Assembly (NCBI RefSeq): GCF_963667555.1
Contig: NZ_OY763421.1
Coordinates: forward strand, 1,877,562-1,941,561
Source: an uncultured Methanolobus sp.
Lineage (GTDB): Archaea; Halobacteriota; Methanosarcinia; Methanosarcinales; Methanosarcinaceae
Length of the DNA stretch: 64,000 bases
Reading direction: 5' to 3'
The notes beneath the pieces are model-generated. The model was given only the letters and a program-made list of their open reading frames with translations, did no database searches and was not told where the DNA came from. Of the stretch, positions 1 through 9,022 are shown one piece after another (positions within the stretch are counted from its first letter, which is position 1; each line of letters begins with the position of its first letter). A program made the translations under genes and the position numbers.

Positions 1-1118
1 TATTCCAAGCGAATATATAGTTTCGGGAATATGTAGCTGTTTGTGGATTTGGTTTTATTGTTAAACCATTTGATAGACCATCTGCCTGTGTATCAGCTAA
101 TCCAAACCATATATTTGCATCTCCGTTGACTTTGACTTTGGATTCGTAGATGACACTGCTTGGATCAACTGACAGTGAATCAAGATAACTCGATGTAGCT
201 GGCCTATGATATTGTACAAACACATCACTTCCATTTGGCTCATATCCATCCTGTTTATAAAGCGCATACGTCTGTGTTTCGAGGGGCGCCATCTCATCAA
301 TTATCATAAATAATCTATCGTTATTGTCAACGCCTTCAATCCAATAAGACACTGGAATGTATTCAGAATAATAAGAATCAATAAGTTCTGTATAAAGACT
401 CTCGCTGGTTGAATTAAGATTAAGGTCTGTTGATAATATTGCTATTTGATAATCTGTTAAAGTCTCATCTGCATTGTTGGTAACATAAATCTGATACCAT
501 GATCCCATATCTTCAACTGTGACAGTTGGTTTCAATGGTTCATACTTTCTGGCAAAAGCCCAATCCTGTGTAAATGACCCAGAATATGTATTTGCACCTA
601 ATCCGAGATTTGTAGTTGGTATATTTGTTGTAATGGTACTGAGTAATTGAGCGTCATCAAGATAGTATTTTGCACTTGAACCATTACATTCAATTTTCAA
701 ATTATAATATGTATCTACTACTGTACTCCCACCACCTGCTGCTGTATACAAAACGGTTGGATTTCCGGTATTCCAAGCGAATATATAGTTTCGGGAATAT
801 GTAGCTGTTTGTGGATTTGGTTTTATTGTTAAACCATTTGATAGACCATCTGCCTGTGTATCAGCTAATCCAAACCATATATTTGCATCTCCGTTGACTT
901 TGATTTTGGATTCGTAGATGACACTGTTTGGATTAACTGACAGTGAGTCAAGATAACTTGATGTAGCCGGGCCATGATACTGTACAAACACATCACTGCC
1001 ATTTGGCTCATATCCTTCTTCTTTATAAACAGCATATACTTTTGTTTCTGATGGACCCAGTTCATCAATCTTCATGAAAGTTCTATCATCACTGTCAACA
1101 CCTTCAATCCAATAAGGT
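1..1118 (-). repeat. Direct repeat with 768-bp period (DUF2341 modules)
   Basis: Bases 1 to about 350 recur at 769 to about 1118 with only scattered differences, so the period is exactly 768 bp (256 codons) and stays in frame. Each unit encodes a YWIEGVD...DEMAP start, a GYEPNGSDVFVQYH segment and a NANIWFGLADTQADGL-like segment (written NGDANIWFGLADTQ in the protein). Such near-identical in-frame units suggest recent duplication or gene conversion. Further copies may lie left of the window. Confidence 0.85.
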
Positions 1119-4100
1119 AATGTAGATGTCTGTGATAACAATGTAGATGTTTGTGATAACAATTGCACCTGAGAAGTGAATGTTAAATTGAAACAAGAGC
1201 TTTTAATGTCATCTTTTAATCTTGTGAGAATCTGTTCAGGCGCCACACCATCTTGTTCATAGGTATATTCTATAGATGGTAAGCTTGCATCATCATAAGG
1301 TTTAATCACTTTAGAAATCCTATGCAAATCATCATAAACATAATCAGTAGAAACCCCATTGATATCTGTTATTTTTGTGATTCTGCCAACGTCATTGTAT
1401 TCATAAGACTCTTTTTGTCCCAGAGAATTCTCAATAGATACAGGATAAACATGGTCTTCATCATACTCTATAGTCTGCGAGAAACCTTTTGCATCCGCAA
1501 TTTCCACAATGTTCCCATAGGTATCATAGTCATATTGAATAGAAGGATTATACCCATTATTATTCCATGATACAACTTTTGTCAGCAATCCTCTGTCAAG
1601 ATCACTATTATCCTCAGTATCATCATAGAAGTACCATGATTCACTCATGTTGATGTGATCATGACCTTCTAGCCACTGATGTACAGTTTTACCTAAAATC
1701 CAGTCCTCTTCATCATTCACATACTCGTAGTGAAGATATCTTTCATCACCGGCAATATCCATGTCTCCGTATTCTGTGACAGAGAGTGGATTGCCATAAT
1801 CGTCGTATTCGTCATATTCTGTGTAAGAAGACCAGCCTATGGAATCGTTTAAATTCTGTGCAAGACCATCAAACTGGGTACTTGATTCATTTTCAAGTAA
1901 AATAAGATTTACATCGGAATAAAGTTCCTGTGTAATGTATTCCTTATCGGCAGTACTATAAAGATTTCCATTTGTATCCCATACTTCAGTATGATTTTCA
2001 ATTCCTTTAAGAATATCATCCTGATGGAATGTGTGCTTTGTTATTGAATAGTTATTTTCAACAGTAACTTCACCAAATCCCCTGAACTCTATTTCTTCAG
2101 GTGCATCATAAAATTGCATTCCATCTTTGTAAGAATAATTAGTTGATGATACCAGGTTTCCAGTACCTTCAATTCCATTGTCGCGTATTATCTGACTTGT
2201 GACCCATACATTTAAAGGCAAATCAGAAACGCTGTCATTACCCGTGTTATCAAATGTTGTTGAAGGGACATAATTAACTGTTGTGTTCGCACCGGTTGAA
2301 TGATGAATCCCTCTCATTAGGCAAGGAGTATTATAATCCACATACGGAGGATTTGCACCTCCATTAGTGTTTATCCATGAATGGTACTCATCACCACTAG
2401 TACCAGTGGTATCATACCCCTGAACTAAGTCTACCAGCCCATCACCATTGAGGTCTGCAAAACGAACTCCTCTATCTGTTGTGCCTCCATATGAAAAAAA
2501 AGTAGGAGGATTCGAACCACATGACCACCCATTTCCAGTGTTAAGCCACGTATTATACTCGGTATAGCTATTTTTTTTATAACCCTGAACTAAGTCTACC
2601 AGCCCATCACCATTCGCATCTGCCAGACGAAGTCCTTTATCTTCTCCGTCATCTATAAAAGGAGTAAGAGGATTCCATGAAGAAGTGCTTGACCAACCAC
2701 TTCCTGTGTTAAGCCATGCACAATACTTGTCGTTATCAGACCCATCCGCATCGTAACCTTGAATTAAATCAACCAGTCCATCCCCATTAAGGTCAGCTAA
2801 ACGAAGTCCTTTATCTTCTCCTCTATAAGAAAATTCTTCAGGAGGTATCCATGAGCTAGGGGCATTTTCCCAACCGTTTCCATTATTGAGCCATGCACAA
2901 TACTTGTCACCAGTTCGACCACCATCATAGCCTTGAATTATATCTACCAGCCCATCTCCATTGAGATCTGCAAAACGAACTCCGTAATCCATCCCGCGAT
3001 ATGAAATAATAGTAGGGGAGTTCCAGTAACCGGGTGCATCTTCCCATCCACTTCCGGTATTCAGCCATGCATTGTTAGTTTCCCCAGAGCCATCACGATA
3101 TCTTTGAATTAAATCTACTAATCCGTCTCCATTAAGGTCTGTGAAACGGACTCCTGCATCATTTCCTTCATATGAAAAATAAGTGGGAGGGTTCCAAGAA
3201 CCAGTTCCTTCCCAGCCATTGCCATTATTGAGCCATACAGCTTTTGCTCCGGAGTTATAACTTTTAATTAGATCAGCTAATCCATCTCCATTAAGATCTG
3301 CTAAACGAAGCCCTATATCTCTTCCGCTATTTGAAAACGCCTTATCATCTGGAGGGTTCCAGGTATTGGTAGGACCCCAGACACCCAGCGTATCATAGTC
3401 AAAACTCGTTGATGGGAAAGATTGGTTGTTCATTCCTGTTTTTGATATGTCTGCTAAAAATGATTTTGAGTTCTTACTCTCATATTCTAAGTTGTAGGTC
3501 CACAGGATAGATTCATTGTTAATGATTGTAATGTTGGATATCTGACTTTTTTCTCTAATGAAGTTACCTTGCTCGTATAAAGAAAATGTATTTGGTTTTT
3601 CAACATAACTAATGTCAATAAATGCTGCATTGTTGTTGTAAGAAATATTATCAAGATATGTACTTCCGATTTCTCCTGATCGTGGATTTTCGACATAGTT
3701 ATATACGATTTGATTTCCATTAACATCTTTTGTTCGATCCAGCCACCATTTACTTACGTAGTTTCTGCTTTCAACAGAATTTGTTTGTTCAGAGACATTA
3801 GTATATCCGAAACGATAGGATGTTCCATCTGCATCCTTAATTATCCAGAAATCTCCATGCGAATTTGTACTTGTTGTATTTTTGGTTATTAACAAAAAAC
3901 TTTCAACTTCAGTATGGTATGAATCGTCTTCTTCCACGTAAACAAGTTCATAAGTTGAACCATCTAATATCAGAATAAATCTGTCATCACTTACATTATC
4001 AAGAGTGTATCGTACATCCCTGATAATACAATTCTCGTTTAATGACCATCCCATTCCTAAAGAACCATAGGTTCCTTTTGACCCCTTGCTACTGGAATAA

Positions 4101-4534
4101 CTTAGGGATACTTTTGGTTCCAATCCAGCCCTTCCTCTTACAGTTTCTATCTGATAAGTGTAGATAAAAGACCCTGTAAACAAACTGGTATCAAAACTAT
4201 CCATACTGTTTTCAAAACTGGGATTAAGATAATTTGTAGCTCCTTCTATAACAATAAGAGGATCTTCGGTAGGTGCCGAACTTGAGGATAAAGTTACAAC
4301 AGTATCACTCAAAAGCTCTTCATCATTGGTGCTTTCTATACTTGTGCTTTCTTCTTCTGTAGAGGTTGTTGTATCCTCTTCCGTAGTATCTTCTGAGTCC
4401 ACTTGTGAAGTTTCAGTAGTTTCACTATCCGAAGACTCAGACATTTCTACACAATAAACATTTGGTGTCAATATGACAATAATCATAAATACAGCAATAC
4501 ATTTTTGAATCCATCCTCTACTTTTTAGTACCAT
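1..4534 (-). CDS. Giant secreted SpvB/FG-GAP/YD-repeat/DUF2341 protein, partial at the window edge
   Basis: The minus-strand frame is open from the start at 4534 to base 1 (1511 codons) and runs off the window. ATG at 4534 is preferred over ATG at 4546 because a GAGG ribosome site sits six bases before it. The protein opens with a hydrophobic signal segment and a Ser/Thr/Glu-rich linker. A SpvB-like (TcB-type toxin shell) N-terminal region follows, containing GLEPKVSLSYSS. Next are six FG-GAP/VCBS repeats, roughly residues 380-745, each with a DLNGDGLVDLIQGYD-type calcium-binding loop. YD/RHS-like repeats follow at about 1010-1090, then DUF2341-type modules (YWIEGVD...). Known relatives are large secreted or surface RHS/Tc-toxin-like proteins. 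The C-terminus, where an RHS barrel or toxin tip would lie, is not in the window. Substrate and role are unknown; a cell-surface adhesin or contact-dependent effector is inference. Confidence 0.85.
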   Translation of the reverse strand, partial: MVLKSRGWIQKCIAVFMIIVILTPNVYCVEMSESSDSETTETSQVDSEDTTEEDTTTSTEEESTSIESTNDEELLSDTVVTLSSSSAPTEDPLIVIEGATNYLNPSFENSMDSFDTSLFTGSFIYTYQIETVRGRAGLEPKVSLSYSSSKGSKGTYGSLGMGWSLNENCIIRDVRYTLDNVSDDRFILILDGSTYELVYVEEDDSYHTEVESFLLITKNTTSTNSHGDFWIIKDADGTSYRFGYTNVSEQTNSVESRNYVSKWWLDRTKDVNGNQIVYNYVENPRSGEIGSTYLDNISYNNNAAFIDISYVEKPNTFSLYEQGNFIREKSQISNITIINNESILWTYNLEYESKNSKSFLADISKTGMNNQSFPSTSFDYDTLGVWGPTNTWNPPDDKAFSNSGRDIGLRLADLNGDGLADLIKSYNSGAKAVWLNNGNGWEGTGSWNPPTYFSYEGNDAGVRFTDLNGDGLVDLIQRYRDGSGETNNAWLNTGSGWEDAPGYWNSPTIISYRGMDYGVRFADLNGDGLVDIIQGYDGGRTGDKYCAWLNNGNGWENAPSSWIPPEEFSYRGEDKGLRLADLNGDGLVDLIQGYDADGSDNDKYCAWLNTGSGWSSTSSWNPLTPFIDDGEDKGLRLADANGDGLVDLVQGYKKNSYTEYNTWLNTGNGWSCGSNPPTFFSYGGTTDRGVRFADLNGDGLVDLVQGYDTTGTSGDEYHSWINTNGGANPPYVDYNTPCLMRGIHHSTGANTTVNYVPSTTFDNTGNDSVSDLPLNVWVTSQIIRDNGIEGTGNLVSSTNYSYKDGMQFYDAPEEIEFRGFGEVTVENNYSITKHTFHQDDILKGIENHTEVWDTNGNLYSTADKEYITQELYSDVNLILLENESSTQFDGLAQNLNDSIGWSSYTEYDEYDDYGNPLSVTEYGDMDIAGDERYLHYEYVNDEEDWILGKTVHQWLEGHDHINMSESWYFYDDTEDNSDLDRGLLTKVVSWNNNGYNPSIQYDYDTYGNIVEIADAKGFSQTIEYDEDHVYPVSIENSLGQKESYEYNDVGRITKITDINGVSTDYVYDDLHRISKVIKPYDDASLPSIEYTYEQDGVAPEQILTRLKDDIKSSCFNLTFTSQVQLLSQTSTLLSQTSTLPYWIEGVDSDDRTFMKIDELGPSETKVYAVYKEEGYEPNGSDVFVQYHGPATSSYLDSLSVNPNSVIYESKIKVNGDANIWFGLADTQADGLSNGLTIKPNPQTATYSRNYIFAWNTGNPTVLYTAAGGGSTVVDTYYNLKIECNGSSAKYYLDDAQLLSTITTNIPTTNLGLGANTYSGSFTQDWAFARKYEPLKPTVTVEDMGSWYQIYVTNNADETLTDYQIAILSTDLNLNSTSESLYTELIDSYYSEYIPVSYWIEGVDNNDRLFMIIDEMAPLETQTYALYKQDGYEPNGSDVFVQYHRPATSSYLDSLSVDPSSVIYESKVKVNGDANIWFGLADTQADGLSNGLTIKPNPQTATYSRNYIFAWN

Positions 4535-4872
4535 TTTATTCCTCATGTTTGATAGTTTATGAAGTATGATGAAAACGAGTATATTAACTTTCTCATTTAT
4601 ATCTACAATTTAAGAAGTATTTTATATCTGTTCAGTAGTATAATAAAAACATATAATAATTTTCAATGTTGAAAACGTGGACTAATGAAAATGTAATAGA
4701 AATGCAGAACATCATGCGATTTTCTACGACAATCGCAGGCCTCTTATTTTTATAGATAAGAGTGCCCTGTCATTTTATGCTATAATTGCAGGTTTTACCC
4801 TCCGTTTCCTGCAGAATCCGTGAAGATCTCCTAGTGAAAAATGATAAAAACCTGAGAAAATAGTAAAACCAC
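4535..4872. other. Intergenic region between divergent genes
   Basis: This 338-bp AT-rich stretch separates the divergent giant surface protein and the recombinase gene and should hold both promoters. A small hairpin, CTCTTAT at 4741-4747 pairing with ATAAGAG at 4756-4762, is the only clear structure. No open reading frame, RNA gene or attachment-site duplication was recognised. Confidence 0.5.
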
Positions 4873-5442
4873 ATGGAAAAAATCGAGCCTATTCACACCC
4901 CGGATGGAACAAGAATCTTAGGACCCTATGAGCTGGATATCTTCCGGGACTCAATAAGCAAGGATTATCTTACTACTATATTTGATGTTTGTTTCTGGTC
5001 AGGGATGCGTTACGTAGAGGTCCAGAGACTGCACGCTCATCCGGAATGGTGGCTGAAGGTCCGCAGGACAATACACCTTCCTGAAGAAGCTCAGAGGAAG
5101 GCCAAGAGAAAGCAACTGGAACGATACATACATCCTATCCCCCCACAGCTGGAGAATGTCCTGAACTACTTTTTCAAGAATAAGCAGCCACCTTCACAGT
5201 CAACATGGAATGAGAATCTGTTACGATGGGGTGAGAGATCTGGTCTGGATCTTGATGGTCTGAGTAGCAAAACGACCAGGAAAAGTATAGAGTCCTGGAT
5301 GGTTGCTGCAGGGATTCCGCTGAACATAGTTTGTCTTCGGCAGGGACATGATAAACTTACATCGATGAACCATTACCAGGGACTACCATTTACGGAAGCT
5401 GAGAAGATGGAGATTCAGAGAAGGCTGGCGGGGTGGATTTAG
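4873..5442 (+). CDS. Short tyrosine recombinase (integrase catalytic domain)
   Basis: A 189-residue protein with the catalytic pattern of tyrosine recombinases: Arg46 in SGMRYVEVQRL, a K133-T-T-R136 box in place of HxxR, His159 in RQGHDK, and the candidate nucleophile Tyr168 in NHYQG. It would cut and rejoin DNA through a 3'-phosphotyrosine link. It lacks the N-terminal core-binding domain of full integrases, as do many short archaeal integrase-like proteins. No clear ribosome site precedes the ATG. It stands alone between the giant surface protein and the protease cluster, consistent with a leftover or solitary mobile-element integrase. Activity is not certain because the HxxR His is replaced. 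Confidence 0.75.
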   Translation: MEKIEPIHTPDGTRILGPYELDIFRDSISKDYLTTIFDVCFWSGMRYVEVQRLHAHPEWWLKVRRTIHLPEEAQRKAKRKQLERYIHPIPPQLENVLNYFFKNKQPPSQSTWNENLLRWGERSGLDLDGLSSKTTRKSIESWMVAAGIPLNIVCLRQGHDKLTSMNHYQGLPFTEAEKMEIQRRLAGWI

Positions 5443-5455
5443 CTTTTTACCTGTG

Positions 5456-6478
5456 CTACTTTTTTATACTCATCAATACCATCATACAAAGAATCAGCAT
5501 GATTAAAGTGAATCCCGGAGCATTTCGAGTAGAACTGGTATTATCTTCCATTTCGTTTGATTCTGTTGTATCTTTTCCAGTGGAGTCTTTCAGGATGAAG
5601 TTTCCATTTTCATCCATATATACATCATCTATGCTAACATCAATATAATTTCCGTTTTCATCAAGCATTTTGACATAGGGATCTGGTGTCAAATCTGTCA
5701 CTACAGCTTCATCATTTTGTGGCATTTCTGTCCACACAAACATAACTGGAATATCAGTGATACCCTCCTCTTCATAATGATTCTCAATTATGTGGTATAT
5801 TTCACTGAGTATTGAATCATTAACTTGTTCAGGTGAATCTATGTTCACTCCAACTTCAATATATCCACTGTATTTTTTGAAACCATATGATATCACAGGG
5901 CCAGATGAGAAATACTGTTCAAGTTCTTTAATATGTCTAGCTTCATGGACTTTCTCTGACCATTCCAACCATTCAGCCTCATTAGCGAATAAAGGGACTG
6001 ATCCCATGGCAGCTACAAATCCTGAACTGGTCTTTGCATTTTCAAATGCATTAGGATCGTATTCATATATTATATCTTCTTCATCTTCTGCCCACATAAA
6101 AACAACAGGAACTTCCTTTAAACCAGTACTTTCTTCACAATGAGCTTCTAGTTTCTGATATAATTGGTCGATTCTGGAATCATTGATTTCTCCTTTGTAA
6201 CCAGATTTCAACTCAACTATAATGAACTCACCACATGCAAAAGAGCTTATAGCTTTATCAAATTTGTAATAAGAATATGAATCCGGAAGATTTGCACAGC
6301 AATTACCAATTGTATTTCTCCATTCTTGGTCAATTGTGTCTGTAAAAGTACCCCTGCTAGCTATAAAGTGAGGGTCTTCCGTATGTTCATTAAATGTATC
6401 AGTTGCAGCGCTTGAATAACTAGATAATAATATGCAAACTAATAACACAGGTATCAGTAATTTGCTTTTTAGTCTCAT
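5456..6478 (-). CDS. PGF-CTERM surface protein with two copies of the protease-prodomain-like module
   Basis: Start ATG at 6478 is chosen because the next upstream ATG (6547) would overlap the preceding gene and delay the signal peptide. The 340-residue product begins with a signal peptide (about 1-24). Two related domains follow, about 36-130 and 151-251, each ending in a VPVVFMWAE or IPVMFVWTE strand after a NDSxIxxxY helix. Then comes an MLDENGNYID...MDENGNF acidic segment, a Ser/Thr-rich linker and a tail with PGF at 321-323, a hydrophobic stretch and a basic end (PGF-CTERM). Archaeosortase A would process it to a lipid-linked surface protein. The domain is shared with the next two genes upstream, including a serine protease. 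No named family was recognised for the domain; function unknown. Confidence 0.75.
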   Translation of the reverse strand: MRLKSKLLIPVLLVCILLSSYSSAATDTFNEHTEDPHFIASRGTFTDTIDQEWRNTIGNCCANLPDSYSYYKFDKAISSFACGEFIIVELKSGYKGEINDSRIDQLYQKLEAHCEESTGLKEVPVVFMWAEDEEDIIYEYDPNAFENAKTSSGFVAAMGSVPLFANEAEWLEWSEKVHEARHIKELEQYFSSGPVISYGFKKYSGYIEVGVNIDSPEQVNDSILSEIYHIIENHYEEEGITDIPVMFVWTEMPQNDEAVVTDLTPDPYVKMLDENGNYIDVSIDDVYMDENGNFILKDSTGKDTTESNEMEDNTSSTRNAPGFTLIMLILCMMVLMSIKK

Positions 6479-6510
6479 TTGAACCAAAACCACTTGAATG
6501 CTATAGATAA

Positions 6511-7266
6511 TTACTTTAGCTTTACCTTTACTAGAACTAATAAGCACATGACTAGCATGATTGATGTGAATCCAGGGGTGCTTTGTGTATTAGATTCAGA
6601 TGTGACCTCTACATTTTCATTCTCTTTAAGAACATAGTTCCCATCTTCATCAACGTATACATCGCTCTCATTGACTGTGATATAATTTCCGTTTTCATCC
6701 ATAATAGTAATCATGTTTTCATCTGAGGGAGGATATTTCTTTTCTAAATCAACAGTTTCATGTTCCCACATAAAAACAACCGGTACATTATTTATTCCAC
6801 TTTCTTCGCAGTGTTTCATTATTAATTCGTAAATATCATCAATAGTTGAATCATTTACTTTTTCAGGAGTAGTTGATTCAAATCCAACTTTTAGATATCC
6901 ATTCATATGCCCTCCAAAACTTTCGACGGGGCCGCCTTGATCAGCAAAGTAATTACGAAGTCCGGTATTTTTATCACTATTGTAATTGACAAGTGATAAA
7001 CTGCAATTTTCAAGCGAATTTAACCACTTTCTTTTTTCTTTTTCTTGATTTATTACTGGCATTTCCCCCTTGGCAACTATGAAACCTGTCTCATTCTTTG
7101 CTATCTCGAACATTTCAGGACCATAGTCGGGTAATAAGACTTTTCTTTCATACATGCTCTCTGATTCATTTAATTCATTTTGGTTTGCGCTTGCATAACT
7201 AGAAATCAATAAGAATACTAGTAGTAGATATAAAATGAATTTGTGAGATTTATGATTTGCTGCCAT
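6511..7266 (-). CDS. PGF-CTERM surface protein with one prodomain-like module
   Basis: Start ATG at 7266 (MAANHKSHKF) is preferred to ATG at 7305 because it places the signal peptide at the N-terminus. The 251-residue protein has a signal peptide to about residue 27 and one copy of the module found in its neighbours, about 45-170, with FGGHMNGYLKVGFES, NDSTIDDIYELI and VPVVFMWE. A DENGNYITVNESDVYVDEDG acidic segment and a PGF-CTERM tail with PGF at 231-233 complete it. It lies 32 bp upstream of the two-module paralogue and 92 bp downstream of the protease paralogue, all on one strand, so co-transcription is likely. No catalytic residues are evident. It could be an anchored partner, decoy or inhibitor of the protease; that is inference. 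Confidence 0.75.
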   Translation of the reverse strand: MAANHKSHKFILYLLLVFLLISSYASANQNELNESESMYERKVLLPDYGPEMFEIAKNETGFIVAKGEMPVINQEKEKRKWLNSLENCSLSLVNYNSDKNTGLRNYFADQGGPVESFGGHMNGYLKVGFESTTPEKVNDSTIDDIYELIMKHCEESGINNVPVVFMWEHETVDLEKKYPPSDENMITIMDENGNYITVNESDVYVDEDGNYVLKENENVEVTSESNTQSTPGFTSIMLVMCLLVLVKVKLK

Positions 7267-7358
7267 AATATTCGCCTTGAATTTAATAAATATAAACCAA
7301 AGCACTTTTGATATTGTGGAAAAATGCTTTGGTCACTTTGCTAGTTCAGGTCGTTCTA

Positions 7359-8456
7359 TCAGTACAAAGGAGTGACGCCTAGGTCAGCCATAACTCCACT
7401 AATTGGAGAAAATCGGACGTATTCGCCAGCACTTGCTCTATGAATACCAACAAGTTTTACCTGTGTACTTCCATACTTCTTGAACACCGGAGCACCACTG
7501 TCTCCACCGGCAGAATCATAATCGGCAACGAATTGATAATATAGAGGACCTAAATCAGTCGTGTGTGTAACATATCTTTCCGTAACAGGACCGCTTGTTA
7601 ATAGGGTTGATATTCCAGATTTATAAACAATATCACCTACTTCGGGGTCATCAAAACCATTTCTTACGTCACGAGTATTGTCAGTATCGGAATAATATAT
7701 ATCATCTACAACATTATTTGCTTCTACCCACGCAGCATCTGCAAAAACGTAGCTGTAATAATCAACTTCTCCTACCTGCCTTGAAGTATCTGGCTGATAT
7801 ATAGGTGCTCCAATACCACCTGCATTTATTGCTGCATGACCAGACATGATGAAACCTTTTGTGCCACTACTGTCTTCTTGCGCTGCACACATCAATGTGG
7901 AACCAACATTTCCTCCTCTTACTATTCTGATGCCACCTATCAGATTTGTCCATTGAGTTGTACGGGACTCCATGACTTCTTCTTCACCAATTCTGAAAAC
8001 TACGGGAGTATCTACGATGTCTGCTTTTTTTGCATTGTTATCTATTATAGCATACAATTCATCAATTGTAGACTTATCGATTGTATCTTTTTGCTCCTTA
8101 TCAAATTCTACAAAAATATACCCGCTGTAGTCGGTACCAAAACCAACAAGATTGCCTCCATTTTGAGTCATGTATGGTATAAGCTCATTCTGGGAGTTAT
8201 TTATACATGTCCACATTGTGTTCATCCATTGTCTCTTTTCTTTTGCTTCTGTTATTTCAGGCACTGATCCCCTAAAATCAATTACTTTTTCATCCCCTTT
8301 AAGAGAATCAAACACAGTTGATCCGTATTCTGGGAAATAGTATTCGCCTTCAATCAATTCATTTTGAGTTGAATCCGTAGATTCAGCCCCCACTGTTCCT
8401 ATCAGCATGATTGAAATAAAAAGCATGCGGAGAACTATTTTAAACGCATCTTTCAT
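7359..8456 (-). CDS. Secreted chymotrypsin-fold (S1-like) serine protease with N-terminal prodomain-like module
   Basis: A 365-residue secreted protein with a signal peptide (1-24, cleavage near VGA/E). The module shared with the two downstream PGF-CTERM genes follows at about 38-155 (FGTDYSGYIFVEFD, KSTIDELYAIID, TPVVFRIGEE). A trypsin-like domain occupies about 174-365. The catalytic triad is readable: His207 in MSGHAA, Asp240 in VFADAAW and Ser320 in GGDSGAPVF. This order and spacing match the streptogrisin/alpha-lytic-protease-like part of family S1. There is no PGF-CTERM tail, so the mature enzyme should be released. The shared module sits where alpha-lytic-type enzymes keep a folding propeptide, so it may be a propeptide; this is inference. 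It is the first gene of the three-gene set, and a lipoprotein serpin lies about 4 kb away. Confidence 0.88.
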   Translation of the reverse strand: MKDAFKIVLRMLFISIMLIGTVGAESTDSTQNELIEGEYYFPEYGSTVFDSLKGDEKVIDFRGSVPEITEAKEKRQWMNTMWTCINNSQNELIPYMTQNGGNLVGFGTDYSGYIFVEFDKEQKDTIDKSTIDELYAIIDNNAKKADIVDTPVVFRIGEEEVMESRTTQWTNLIGGIRIVRGGNVGSTLMCAAQEDSSGTKGFIMSGHAAINAGGIGAPIYQPDTSRQVGEVDYYSYVFADAAWVEANNVVDDIYYSDTDNTRDVRNGFDDPEVGDIVYKSGISTLLTSGPVTERYVTHTTDLGPLYYQFVADYDSAGGDSGAPVFKKYGSTQVKLVGIHRASAGEYVRFSPISGVMADLGVTPLY

Positions 8457-8648
8457 TTAAATCACTCCTTGTGTTAAAGTGCACTTGCTTTAACACAGAT
8501 GCGTTTGTACCCAAAAGTAATATTATTTTTAATGATATAAGTCTTATGTAAAAACATTAGATTTAGTATTAAAATAATTACTATAGAGACATGTTAGTTT
8601 TTGATGTGCTGTCACTGGACAATCATGCAAAAACAATAGTAATAACAG

Positions 8649-8873
8649 TTAAAGCTGATTGCTTTGGCATAGTTTTTTATTCCTTTCACTAATGTAAGCC
8701 CTTGCAACTTGTACAGCTTCCGGATCTTCGAGCACATCCTTGTTCTCCTCATAGGTCAGACAGATGTGATCCACTCCTGCATTGATTTTGTCATCGAACT
8801 TTCTGGATACCCTGTTGATGGTAGCCTTTGATTTCTTAGAGATAGTTGTGTTAAGAACAGGTCTACGTGACAT
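8649..8873 (-). CDS. Small basic hypothetical protein, possibly ribbon-helix-helix
   Basis: ATG at 8873 (MSRRPVLNTTIS) is chosen over the upstream codon at 8936 because an AAGGTAAC ribosome site lies just before it. The 74-residue product has a short strand-like NTTIS followed by a basic helix and a second helix, which resembles a ribbon-helix-helix DNA-binding fold. The match is weak and no consensus motif settles it. It stands alone between the protease gene and a lipoprotein gene. Confidence 0.5.
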   Translation of the reverse strand: MSRRPVLNTTISKKSKATINRVSRKFDDKINAGVDHICLTYEENKDVLEDPEAVQVARAYISERNKKLCQSNQL

Positions 8874-9022
8874 ATTGTTACCTTGCTTTATTTTTGGCAA
8901 CTCTGTTACAAAGTACAACCAAATTATTATTCTCAAAATAACTACTATTTTTTAAATGTCAATGCATTTATTAAGTCGCACAACTTCATAAATAACCAAG
9001 ATTATAAAAGGTGTTGTTGAAC

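Noticed and set aside
2500-2520. GGATTCGAACC resembling a tRNA T-arm
   Set aside because: It lies within the open frame of the giant protein and no cloverleaf can be formed.
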